DNA from: Ailanthus altissimus
Lineage: Eukaryota > Streptophyta > Magnoliopsida > Sapindales > Simaroubaceae
Reading direction: 5' to 3'
Assembly (NCBI GenBank): GCA_946807835.1
Contig: OX327696.1
Location: 322,501 to 386,500 of the forward strand
DNA: 64,000 nucleotides
Part shown: piece after piece, positions 40,701-52,600 of the stretch
How positions within the stretch are numbered: position 1 is the stretch's first letter
Layout: every line of letters starts with the position of its first letter
Translations under genes and position numbers: made by a program
Notes under the pieces: model-generated
Databases searched by the model: none
Seen by the model: only the letters and a program-made list of their open reading frames with translations
What the model was told of the DNA's origin: nothing

Positions 40701-43700
40701 GAAATGGGAAAGAGCATGCGTATATAAGAAATAAATTATATCTCTATTGGTATGAGGCTTTTTGGGTAGAGCCTGAGAGCAAAACCATAAGGGCTTAGAC
40801 CCAAAATGGATAGTATCATACCAATGTAGAGATATGTGTGGCTTGTTGGGCTCCTTACAAATAATATCAGAGCCATGCCCCGAAATTAGCCATGTAGAGG
40901 AAATCCTAAGTGCCAAACGAGAAGATGGTGAGCCTAGTAAAGCCTCGATTTGCTTGTGATGGAATATGTGGTTAAGCTCTTTGGACAGGCAATGGTGTGC
41001 TCCGAGACTTCACGTAAGGTATGTTCTCTCAACGCAGTGATGCGAAATTGACCTATAGAGTAGGCTTTCAAGGTTGGCGGTACAGTACTCTGGTGCTTCA
41101 CGTAAGGCACGATGCTGTACTTTGCGCTTCACGTAAGGCACGGTGCTGTACTTTGCGCTTCACGTAAGGCACGGTGCTGTACTTTGCGCTTCACGTAAGG
41201 CATGCCCCTCCAACGTAGTGAAGATGAATAGCAGACTAATGGGAGCGGATGAAATATAGTTTGATGGGAGGCTTAAACCACGTAGAATGTTGTGGTCCTT
41301 TATTTGAGGGGGGGATTGTTAAGAAAGCAAACAAAGTCTCACATTGGCAAGAAATAAGGAGGATCATAGGTATATAAGAAGTGAACCACATCTCAATTGG
41401 TATGAGGCTTTTTAAGTAGAGCCCAAAGGCAAAACCATAAGGGCTTAGGCCTAAAGTGGATAATCTCATACTAATGTTAAGATATGTGTGGTTTGTTAGG
41501 CTTCTTACAAATAGTATCAAAGCCATGCTCGAAGTTAGCCATGTGGAGGAAATCCTAGGTGTCAAATGAGAAGATGGTGAGCTTAGTAAAGCCCCGATTT
41601 GCTTGCGATAGGATCTATGGTTAAGCTCTATGGGCAGGCGGTGGTATGCTCTGAACAAATTGAGAAATAAACAGAAACTGAAAAGAGAGGCCCTAAGAAA
41701 GAACTGTAACTAGTTCTGATATCATGTGAGAAAAAATAAAAAAATGTTTTGATATTATTTAAGAAAAGATAAAGACAGCGGAAAAATAAAGAGAAATAAG
41801 GAAAACTGTAAAGGCTACTACATCTTTACCATATTATGTTATATTTAAACTGTTACATAAAGAGCCTTTATATAGGCTGAAGGTTAATCTAAATAAAGAA
41901 ACAAAATAGAACATATTAATTCAAAATATAAATAGTAATTATAAACATGGTAGGGATTAATTGTATTGATTCCCTATATCTTTAATAGGATGGAACAAGG
42001 AGGGCTAGAAGAAAGTCTTTTACAATTTCTTACTAGTTATCTTCAATTTCAAATTTCTATCCCACTTAACATAAATTAGACTTATTCAAAGGCTTCATGA
42101 AAACACTTAACAAAGAATTAGTATTCTAAACTTTTCTTAACTAATATCATAACTACACAACCCATATGTTCTTCCAAAATCATCAAAAGAAATATATCAA
42201 TCAAAATGAATCCATAACAATGTCCATATAGAGATTAATTTCCTACAAAGAGTGCAACACCTATCTCAAGATATTTTGGGAAGAAGTCATATAGAGTGAT
42301 TGCACACTAAAATGAAGGATTTCCATAACAAATTCTGACCCTACAAAAGTTTCACCACCTATCCCAAGATATTTTCTAGATGAAATCATATAGAGTGACT
42401 GCACACTAAAATGATAAGACATGATGAAGTAGTTGAATCCATATAAACAATATATACCTCTCCATCAACAACAACGTATACCATCCGCGGAGGGATAATA
42501 ATGTCTTCAACAAATTTAGCCAATTTTGACTCTGCCACCTATCGAAGGAACATAAAACCACATATATTTAGAAAATAAAAATGAATGAGAAAAAGAAGAC
42601 TAGTGAACCTGAAGAAATACATTTCCCTAATAAGCTACAAGAAAGCGAGTGAAGATAAGATGCATGTTATGGAGGACAGAACACTAATAACCTGAAGAAG
42701 ATTATACATGAAAGACTTATTAAAATAAGAAACATACATGAGATCATGACCATTATAGCATCTAAAAGGATTGATGTAACAAGAATTGGTTGTTTTCTAA
42801 ATTCCAAATCAACCAACCAAATGGAGCTGTCCCTACAGAAACATACCTTGCGGTTCTTCAGCCTTAGACCCATATCCATAGACTTCTCTTGAAGTACTTT
42901 TATGTCTGAACCTATAGAACCAATCTCAGCCTAGCACAAAATTTAGGTAAAATTTTGATAGTGCTGTTAATACAAGATCAAAATACAAGAAAGAACAAAA
43001 CAAAACAGGGCAAACAGTCCCTTTCTCAAAATAGGAACATCAAAAACAATAACCATAACAAAAAGAATACCAGGAATCTAGTAGTCAAGACAAACTGTAG
43101 GAATACACCAAGTAATTCAACGTGTGGAAAGGAGAATAAATAAAGAGAGTTTATTGTTTAATTATATGCTTTAATACAAGTTTATCACGGATGATTATTC
43201 TGGTACATTGTTCACACAGTGATAATTACTTAGTTAGGCTCCTAATGAAGCAACATCCTGGGCAGAGTAAATCAGGAAAGAATTCTATCCTTCAGCAGTT
43301 TAACGTGAAGTGACCAAGTTGCACTCGAGTAACATACTAGGCATCAGCTGCTTGAGACTTTAGCAATGCAACTGACTTTAGCCGCTGGTCATGAATATTT
43401 AGCAGCGGGTGGAATTAAGAACATATTTTTCAAATTTATTTTTTTGGAAATAGCAAAAATGGAGGTAGTAGCTCCAGTACTTACACCTACCAAAGCTTAT
43501 GAATAGTATCCCAAGTCCGTAAACAAGTCTCTCAACATTCCACAAAGTCATTAACATCTTAATTTTATGCTTGAGCTGTAAGACATTATGTTTCTACCCC
43601 TAGAATTCATTATTACGCAGCTTCAAATAAAAAAGGTTATCCACATGAACCTAAAGAACAAAAGATATTTTTCTGTAGCTACTCGTTTCCTTACTCCAAC

Positions 43701-45481
43701 AAAAATTCACTATCACTTATTATGCAGAGAGTTAAACCAACTGCACAACTTCTGTTGCCTTTTCTTTTGGTAAGGACTTCTCTATTTCTTTTTCAGTTGC
43801 CAAGTTACATAGAAGTGAATCAACTGCAACATGTGTGTTTTATGACTTATGAAACTTACAGGTTGGCCAGAAGATGTAAATCATGGTAATGGAACAAGAT
43901 AAAATTTTGTCAGTCGCAAAGAATTCAAAAACTTTGGTACTTTACTGTTAATTGAATTAATAACCTATCACAGACTGAAACTGCCCCATGCTCACAAATG
44001 AATATACAATACAAGAAAGTATCCTTGACAAATACCTTATAGTAAAGAATAACTACTAAATACTACAATGTATAGTTTAATACTTTCAACCACAATAAGA
44101 AATGAGAGTAAATGTTTGGTAATTGACCATCAAAAACTAACATACCTGAAATCCACTGAGAAGAGTCTCCATCTGTGACAAGATGGTGTCACAGTCACGA
44201 ATTTGATCATGAAGAGACACCAAATTATCACTTTCTTTAATATAATCCTGCAATCATAACAGTTTTAACACATGAAGAATTGTTCTTGGAATATAAAAAA
44301 ATACAACGATAATCAACAAATAAAACAAGAAAAAGAAGATGCTTAAAGATGATAGATGAGCACTTCTGCTATGCACAACCATACTGAGTAATAGGACAAC
44401 ACATCAACATCTTGGAATAATGCATAACTTCTTCAAGAAAGCACTACATTAATTCGATGAAAATTAAATTAAAAAAAAAAAGAAAGATAGCTTAATAGTT
44501 GATCTTAATCTTTGTCATTAAATCTAGAATTTTATCTTAAATGTATGGAACATTTTAAATCTTTGAAGCATGAAATTGAATCCTAATCTGTAGATTCTAT
44601 CAATAGGAACTAAGAAAAACAATTTACTAATTTATGCGCAAATACTTCAAAAACTTGGAGAACAATAAGGAAACATAGAATAAGAACATCAAGAATGCAC
44701 ACAGGAAGAAGACAAAAAAGAAACTAAAGATTGTTATGTTTGCTAAATCTAACGGTTGACAAAGGTTCCAAAGGATCGCTTTCTTTAACAACTAATGGTT
44801 CACCCACTGAAGATACAATTCAAAATGACTTCATATAATAGGAAATCATAAACTATAAATGATCAAGGATGAAATAGACCCTACATTTACGTTTATCCTT
44901 GTCCAGACAGAACTACCAATGTACAAAATAAGAGCCCTCATTTATCCCATGATTGTTAATTGCCAAACATCCTCTTTTCGTCTCCCAGATGACATTTATT
45001 CTGAACCGAGTGACACTAGGGGCTCCTTTTAGTGCAGGCGTAAGAGATCTTAGAAATCATAAAATTTAAACGGAGCTACACAAACAAAATAGAGGGTCTC
45101 CAGACTCATGATAAGAAAATAGCCCTGTTTTCTTTGCTTATCATTGTCTCCACAAGACTTACCAAAACCTTTTGCACAAGAACCTTCTTTGTGTCAGACA
45201 CTTGGTTAATTTCTAAACAAATACTTCTCGTTAACTAGATGACTTTTTCTCTAACCTAAGAAACATTCTAGGCTTTCTTTGCATAACACATGAGAGAAAT
45301 GAAAATTTGTGAAATTTAATGAACCAAGCAGAGTAGAAAAAGCAAATGAAGACTAAAACATGTATCCTTTTTAATATCTGTAGAAGAACAAAAAGCTTAG
45401 TTCTGTTTCATTACGCTCTGCAATTTTAGTCTCAGCATTAAATTACAAGCAAAACAAACAACAAAATTTCATTTGGCCAAA

Positions 45482-45521
<40 letters not shown>

Positions 45522-47152
45522 CTCCTTTAGAATAATAAAGATGTCGCTTTACGCCATCTTTTGAATGTTAAACTAAAGAACACATCATCTGTATAACTTA
45601 TCATTTTGTCTAATGAAATAAAATTGAGGCAGGAGAAGAAGTTCAATTGAAAAAAAATTTACGCATAGATCAATTAGAATAGAGCAAAAAAAAGAAGCTC
45701 CAAAGAAAAATATCTTAAAAGTAACCACAGACCTGTATTGAGTCCAATTCGACTTGACGCAGATTGTTCTCAACCCCCTTTGTATACTCCCTTAGTGTTG
45801 CACCTTTAGACAGGATGTTTGCAACCACCTGCAAGCAAAGTAAATGTCCACATTAAGCCTGAGATATGAGTATAAGCCTCCCCCACCCCCACCCAAGAAA
45901 AAAAAGAAGGGAAAGGAAACAAAAAAATATACTGAAACTTCATGTGGCTAGTACAACCACCAATGAAGCAAAGGGATCGACTGTAGGCACACTATACATC
46001 AAAACTACAAAATAATAAAAGTGTACTCCAGACACTTTTCATCCCCCCTATATAAATGTAATCCCACAATGTTTAAAGAAACTGAACTAGATAGTGCAAT
46101 TCCTGATATGCATTAAATACTTGATTTATAATCCTGAAATCTTAATAATTTGCATTAATGTAACCCCAAGAAGCAATATACTCTTGGATCTAACTGGTGC
46201 CCTAAGCACTAACAAGCTTTCAATTTTTCAGCTCAATCTACACACATGATAAGAACAAGAATTGAATATTGATGGCTATATTAACCTTTGGCAATGCTAG
46301 TAGTTTCTAGCCCAAGTTGCTCAACTAAGAAGACCAAACACAAGCTAGACATAATCTTAAAATATAAAAACGAGACTAAAGCTGCTTACATCAGAGTTTT
46401 TGCATTCTTTGAGCTCTTGCTCAAGTCCTTCCAAAGATATATCATCACTGCAAAAAAAGGAAAAAAAGAAAAAAGCATTCAACTTTACAAACCAATGAAT
46501 TCACACACAAAATAACCCTAAATCAGTATTTTTTTTTTAAAATATGGAAAACATTTCTCCATCCTTTTAACTAAAATTTTGAGCAAAATACTAAATGATC
46601 AGATTCTGTAACACTAATCCGACTTCAAACTAATCAAACCAATGAATTCACACAAAATAACCCTCATAAAAGAGGACCCAAATCCCGCTTAACAGGAATC
46701 AATATTTCAAAAACAAAAATGGCATACGTTTATCAATGCTTTAACTAAATTTTCGAGCAAAATACTAAACAATCAGATTCTGCAGTACTAAGCGAACTTC
46801 AAAAGTAAACAAAAGGGATAAATTTTAAATAATAAATCATCCAAGTGCTATCCACAAACCTGCTCCCATCTTCCTCAACAGTCAAGTCCCCAACAAACGC
46901 TCCCAAATCAAATACATGTTTCAGGGTATCATTTGTCTCACCAATAGAGCTCCCCTGCAAGTGCCAAACAATAAATTAAACAAAATCATAACTTATTAGG
47001 AAAAAAATCACAAAAATTATGCAAATTCAATATCAATGATACGAATAAATTACTATTTTTTTTATCAGAAAAAGCGAGAGTTAAGGTAATTTTCAGTCTA
47101 ATGAGGGGTAATTAACATAACTTACCACTTTGTTCGTGGCAACCTCGGCCAT
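32715..47152 (-). CDS. VPS52: VPS52 / POKY POLLEN TUBE, GARP/EARP tethering complex subunit
   Basis: Subunit of the GARP complex that tethers endosome-derived vesicles at the trans-Golgi; loss in Arabidopsis (POK) impairs pollen tube growth. Twenty exons, in gene order: 47126-47152, 46860-46954, 46390-46447, 45733-45828, 44146-44247, 42847-42930, 42458-42538, 39580-39723, 38395-38486, 38011-38092, 36652-36834, 36103-36218, 35945-36003, 35498-35598, 34511-34561, 34259-34438, 34041-34175, 33711-33785, 33097-33154, 32715-33019. All borders are GT/AG and frames close at 707 codons plus stop, the length I recall for Arabidopsis POK. Landmarks: DLGAFVGDLTVEEDGSSDD near the start; coiled-coil-rich first third (NNLRQVELDSIQDYIKES); FRAYIQALEKLQLDIA; MSRRRIPCLDSYLDKVN; WEDDIHPHYVMRRYAEFTAS; C-terminus MYEIRKYSRTF. 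No damage seen. Intron 7 hosts nested retroelements. Confidence 0.96.
33825..33850. repeat. (GA)n microsatellite in VPS52 intron
   Basis: A pure GA dinucleotide run in the intron between exons 17 and 18. A second GA run lies at 37753-37783 (intron 10), and a TA run followed by a GA run at 45482-45521 (intron 4). Confidence 0.9.
40587..40650. repeat. 20-bp tandem repeat, about 3 units
   Basis: ACTATTGTCAGAAAGAGGCG repeats with an exact 20-base period (ACTATTGTCA at 40591, 40611 and 40631), with a decayed fourth unit (ACAACCATTGTG). It lies between the outer LTR and the nested TRIM. Confidence 0.85.
40667..41655 (+). mobile_element. Nested TRIM in tandem form (LTR-internal-LTR-internal)
   Basis: LTR 1 is 40667-40860 and LTR 2 is 41317-41509, both about 193 bp and alike along their length (AAGAAAGCAAAC, CACATTGGCAAGAAAT, TATGAGGCTTTTT, AAAACCATAAGGGCTTAG). 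Each is followed by a primer-site-like motif, TATCAGAGCCATG or TATCAAAGCCATG. A polypurine tract TTTGAGGGGGGAT precedes LTR 2. The internal sequence after LTR 1 (to about 41005) recurs after LTR 2 (to about 41655), giving a tandem of one and a half elements, as unequal recombination produces. No coding capacity. An inverted pair (ATCTCTATTGGTATGA / TCATACCAATGTAGAGAT) could fold each LTR transcript. Confidence 0.78.
41096..41205. repeat. 31-bp tandem repeat, about 3.5 units
   Basis: GCTTCACGTAAGGCACGGTGCTGTACTTTGC-type unit. CTTCACGTAAGGCA recurs at about 41096, 41127, 41158 and 41189, an exact 31-base spacing. It lies inside the interior of the nested TRIM, and the second half-copy of the interior lacks it. 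Confidence 0.85.
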
Positions 47153-48430
47153 ATTCGAATCCCTAACACCCTTTTCTACAAAACGAAGGTGGAATTTTCA
47201 AAAAGCTAATTAGTTAATCAACTTGGTAGCCTTTTAAGGATCGCAAAACAAAAATTAAGGAATTGATTTTATTAACCTAGTGACGAAACAGATCTGCATT
47301 TAACAAGTGAGTTAAATCAAATACAAGGAGAATTGAAACGACAGCGAATTCGGATTCAGATGACAGTTTCACAGCAAAGTTTTGGATCTTCACTGGCAAG
47401 AGGAAGAGAAATAGAGTAGACCGTTGGGTATTTTACAATTAGGTCCCTCAACTTTGTTTATTTTCTTAAAATGGAATAATTTATTTTTTATTTGTATCGA
47501 ATGAGTAGTGCTGACTTTGGGATACAAATTTTGAATCCTCATGGTTGTGATTCAAATGGATGATTATCACTTATTAAATATGTGTCGATTTTTTAATATA
47601 TTAATTAATAATAAATATATTAAATATCATATCAAGAACAAATTTTGTATTCAAATTATGTAAATATAACATTACTATTAAAAATGACATTTCATGCGCT
47701 CTAATTGCATTTTTATATTTATTAAGAATTAAATTATTAATTCTTTCAAATTGTCATTAATTTTTTTAATAAAAACTTTTAATTTTAAATTTTTTTAAAA
47801 ATATCTAATTTATGAGTACTTCTCTAATAAAGATGTTTGTATATTTTTTAAATATTAATCGACAAAAAAAACACTAATAAAATATATGGATGTTTGCATG
47901 TGAAAATTATTATATAATTATTATTTTAAAATAAAAAAATTATTTATCTTATCTTACTAATAAAAAAATAATTCAACAAAACTTTTTTTTATATTATCAC
48001 CAACAAACTTTTAATAGGCAACAATTGGTTGATTTTTATTTGTATTAGAGTCACCAAAAGTTTAATCAAAGTTGTCTTTCTTACCCTTTCCTTTGTTATG
48101 TTTAAAGGTGATTTACATTGAAGTATTCTTTGTTTAATAAACATTCAAATAAATTAGAAATTTGTAAATTTGATCAATTAAAATTTTCATGATTACAATA
48201 TCTCACATAAACGTTATGATTAACATGGACGAATACTAACATTTAACACCACGAGGGTATTTTATTATTTTCATAAACTTTAGATTAATTAAATAGATGA
48301 CACATTTTTTTTTTAAAAAAAAAAATTGATGGGGATGAGAATCCTCGTTCACTTAACAACAATCTTTACTCTTATTTTTAATAGAGCGCATTTACGATTA
48401 TTTGAACTACACCTAAAGGACAATTGAATA
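47153..48430. other. VPS52 5' flank and AT-rich intergenic DNA
   Basis: The first 250 bases or so should hold the VPS52 leader and promoter on the minus strand. The rest is AT-rich with poly-A/T runs. No ORF or known element is visible. Confidence 0.5.
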
Positions 48431-48960
48431 GATGTCCTTAAGGTTCTTTTGATATTGATTAATGAAAAGATAAGTGGCAAAGTAGCAGCTGTTATTGAAG
48501 CTCAAACAAGTACCAGCAATATCAAGAGAAGTATAGCACAGGTTTGCAGAAGAACAGAAAGAACTGATATCAATTTAATAGAAGCTAATAAAAGTTTAGT
48601 TTTCATTTTCTCTCTCAAAAGCTCTGTTTAGCTATTTTCCAGGAAAGAACATTTTAGAAAAGTGTTTTCTCACTTAATATCAGAGCCAATAGCAAACACA
48701 TCCTCAACTAATTTCCCTCAATCTCACCTTACAGATGTAAATTCTCGTTTTGGTAATCTCTCAATTGACCAATGTAGCAATTTCAATTTCACTGCTCCAT
48801 TGAAGTTCAAATATAATAATATTCTGCTGTGGAAATCTCAAATCTTGACTTCAGCAATAGGAAATGAATTAGAAAATCTATTGATTGGTGCTAGGCCTTG
48901 ACTGAAAAACAAAAAATCAAGAATAAGTGACAAACATCAACCAATTTATCAATCAGAAAA
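48430..48960 (+). mobile_element. Copia fragment: LTR end, primer site and gag start
   Basis: The LTR 3' part has the usual end: TTTTCATTTTCTCTCTCAAAAG. A primer-binding site follows, TTAATATCAGAGCC (about 48676-48689). A gag-like reading frame (48662-48901) has ANTSSTNFPQSHLTDV and LLWKSQILTSAIGNELENL, the N-terminal copia gag signature with its Trp. It stops at TGA 48899-48901, after which similarity fades. Truncated and inactive. Confidence 0.7.
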
Positions 48961-49685
48961 ATGTGTAAGAACATAAATTTACATGATTCGGCCAATTTGA
49001 CCTGCATCCACCAGAGAGAACAATAAAAAAAATTTCACTAAATCTTCAAAGAACTACGTACACAAATGGTTTATAATAACAGTGAGAAGAAACCTCAATT
49101 CAATCCCCTCAAGAATCGGAGGGAAACTCCATCCCAATAGTTGGTTATTTACCAGCCTTTAGCAATCTCAATTTCCAGCTTGGCTGCAAATTTGATCATG
49201 TGGCTGCTGCCATGCCAACATTCTTCGAATCAACTTTCAATAGTTTTCTGGGCACTTAGATCATCTCAAGATGCAGCGACACTAATATTACACATTGTGA
49301 GACATTCTTATTACGGATTAAGCTGTCTAATATTCAATACTGAGAGCAAAAAAACAGAACAATATAAAAAAATAAGCAGAACAAATACACAGATTTATTG
49401 TGGCTCATCTTCAATTTGAGAGCTACATTCACTTTGTCGCTACAGATTTTCACTATATAGAAGAAAGAAAGGATTACTAGATCAAGAGGTTTATCGTTGG
49501 TTCTAAGTTTGCATCAGAGTGCCAATTAGCTTCCCCACATCTAACAACTCTCGTATTTACTAGAACACAAAATCACACAAGTTTCTGCTTCATCTTTTCT
49601 AGAAGAATGAAAAATGAGACATGCATATTACTGACTTGAGGAAGGATCAAAAACTGAACATCATGGTCTTCAAATCTTTCTTTGT
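48961..49685. other. Unassigned repeat-like DNA
   Basis: GC-richer than its flanks, with no recognised domain. Its 92-codon ORF (49141-49419) has no family signal. It may be the remainder of the copia fragment or another element's LTR. Confidence 0.3.
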
Positions 49686-49689
49686 GAGA

Positions 49690-52600
49690 GAAGAAATGAC
49701 GACAATCTCAATTAAATTAATAAATTATTCTAATAAATAGAAAAATAAATTAATCTATATAGCGTAATCATTCCTAGCAAATTTAAAATAATATTTTAGA
49801 TAATCAATATAATAATAATAATCTAACACTCCTAATCAAATAGTCCTAAAACTAAACCTAACATTGTTTTAGAAAAATAGTACAAGATCAACCTAAATTT
49901 TTTAAGACGATTATGGAATTCAATCTACGACTAAATGAACCACATCATTAGAGATCTTATTCAATTGTTTAACTTAAAAGACAAAAAAAAAATAAAAAAT
50001 AGATAAAGAAATCATTTTACATAGCGTAACCGTTCGTAGCAAATAAAAAAATATTTTAGATAACCAAGATAATAATTATCTGAAACACTTAATTAAATAG
50101 TTAAGAGACCAAAACTAACATCGTTCTACAAAAATAGTACAAGATTAACTTAAATTTCTATTTTTTTTAAAAAATAATTAAGGAATTCAATCTATGCCCA
50201 AACACACTAAATCATCAAAAATTTGATTTGATTGCCATACTTACAAGACAAGAAAAGACGACAATCTTGAGTAAATTAACAAATCATTCAAATAAACAAA
50301 TAAATTATCTATATAATGTAATCGATCCTAGCAAATAACAGAAAATATTTTAGATAATCAAAATACTAAACATCTAAAATTCTCAATCAAATAATTAAGA
50401 GACCAAAACCGACATCGTTCTAGAAAAATAGAACAAGATTAACCTAAATTTCTAATTTTTTTTAAAGATAATTAAGGAATTCAATCTATGCCCAAACGCA
50501 CCAAATCATCGAAAATTTGATTTTATTGCCTTACTTACAAGATAAGAAAAGACGATAATCTTGAGTAAATTAACAAATTATTCAAATAAACAAATAAATC
50601 ATTCTATATAATGTAATGCAAATAACAGAAAATATTTTAGCTAATCAAGATACTTGACATCTAAAATTTTCAATCAAATAATTAAGAGACCAAAACGAAC
50701 ATCGTTATCAAAAAATAGTAAAAAATAAATTTAAAATTTTAATTTCTTTAAGACAATTATAAAAATCAATTTATGTCTACGCACTACATCATCAGAGATT
50801 TGAATCGATTGCCTTATTTATAAGACCAGAAAAACACAATAATTTTAAATAAATTAACAAATTATTCAAATAAATTGATAAATAAATCATTTTATATAGC
50901 ATAACTATTTTTAGCAAATAGCAAAAAATATTTCAAATAATCAAGATACTAATCATCTAAAACTCTCAATCAAATAGTTAAGATATCAAACCTAACAACA
51001 TTCTATAAAAGTAGTACAAGATCAACTTAAATTCTTAATTTTCTTAAGATGATTAAGGAATTCAATTTATGCCCAAACGCACCATATAATCAAAGATCTT
51101 ATTTGATTGCCTTACATACAAGACAAGAAAATACACAATCTTGAGTAAATAAATAAGTTATTCAAATAAATGGATAAAAAATAATTCTACATAGCATAAT
51201 TGTTCATAGCAAATAACTGAAAATATTTTAGATAATCAAAATACTAATCATCAAAAACTCTCAATTAAATAGTTAAGTGACCAAAATTATTATCGTTTTA
51301 GAAAAATATTACAAGTTCAATCTAAAGTCTTAATTTCTTTAAGACGATTATGGAATTCAATCTATACCCAAATACACCACATCATCAGCAAATAAAAGAG
51401 AATATTTCAAATAATCAATATAGTAATCATTTATAACTCTTAATAAAATAATTAAAAGACCAAAACTAACATCGTTCTAAAAAATTAATATAAGATCAAC
51501 CTAAATTACTAATTTTCTTAAGACGATTATGGAACTCAATCTATGCCCAAATGCACAATATCATCAAAAGTCTGATTCAATTGCCTAACTTACAAGACCA
51601 AAAACGATGACAATCTTGATTAAATTAAATTATTCAATAAATATTTAAATAAACCATTCTATATAACGCAACCGTTCCTAGGAAATAATAAAAAACATTT
51701 CAAATAATCAAGATACTAATCATTTGAAGTACTCAATCAAATAGTTAAGAGACTAAAAATAACATGGTTATAAAGAAATAGCAAAAGATCAACATAAATT
51801 CTTAATTTCTTTAAAATGATTATGGAAATCAATCTATGCCCAAAAGCACTACGTTATCAGAAATTTGAATCGATTGCCTTACAAGACAAGAAAAGATGAC
51901 AATCTTTAGTAAATTAAGAAATTATTTAAATAAATAGATAAATAAATTATTCTATATTGTGTAACCATTCCTAACAAATAACAAAAAATATTTTAAATAA
52001 TCAATGTATTGATCATCTAAAACTCTCAAGCAAACAGTAAAGAGACCATAACTAATATCGTTCTAGAATAATAGTACAAGATCAACGTAAATTCTTAATT
52101 TCTATAATACTATTATGGAATTTAATTTATGCCCAAACGCACCACATCATTAGAGAAAAGACGATAATATTGGGTAAATTAACAAATTATTAAAACAAAT
52201 ATATAAATAAATCATTCTATATAGTGTAATTGCTCCTAACAAATAAAAATATTTATATTTCAGATAATCAAGATAATATCATCTAAAATTCTCAATCAAA
52301 TAGTTAAGAAACCAAAATTAACATTGTTCTAAAAAAAATAAAAGAAGATCAATCTAAATTTCTCATTTTCTTAAAACAGTTATAGAATTCAATCTATGCC
52401 AAACACACCATATATCAGAGATATTATTTGATTGCCTTACTTATATGACATAAAAAGATGACAATCTTAGGTAAATTATAAAATTAATTAAATAAATATA
52501 TAAATAAGTCGCTCTATATAGCAAATAAAAGAGAATAATTTTTATGATCAAAATAATAATCATCTATAATTCTCAATCAAATAGTTAAAAAGACTAAAAC

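Larger units (their letters stand above)
40276..41987 (-). mobile_element. Non-autonomous copia-type LTR element in VPS52 intron 7
   Basis: Two direct repeats, 40276-40502 and 41725-41987, are LTRs. Read on the minus strand they start TGTTGAAGATATAAGGAATC and TATTAAAGATATAGGGAATC and end in CTTTTCTCACA. Perfect 5-bp duplications GGATG flank the element (40271-40275 and 41988-41992). On the minus strand the primer site TGATATCAGAACT follows the 5' LTR (about 41712-41724), and the polypurine tract TTGAGGGGGA precedes the 3' LTR (about 40503-40512). The right LTR has an extra insert of about 30 bp. There is no gag-pol. The interior holds a nested TRIM in the opposite orientation. It is in the same orientation as VPS52. 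Confidence 0.85.

Noticed and set aside
49141..49419. 92-codon ORF as a gene
   Set aside because: No domain signal, sits between a copia scrap and satellite DNA, no promoter features.
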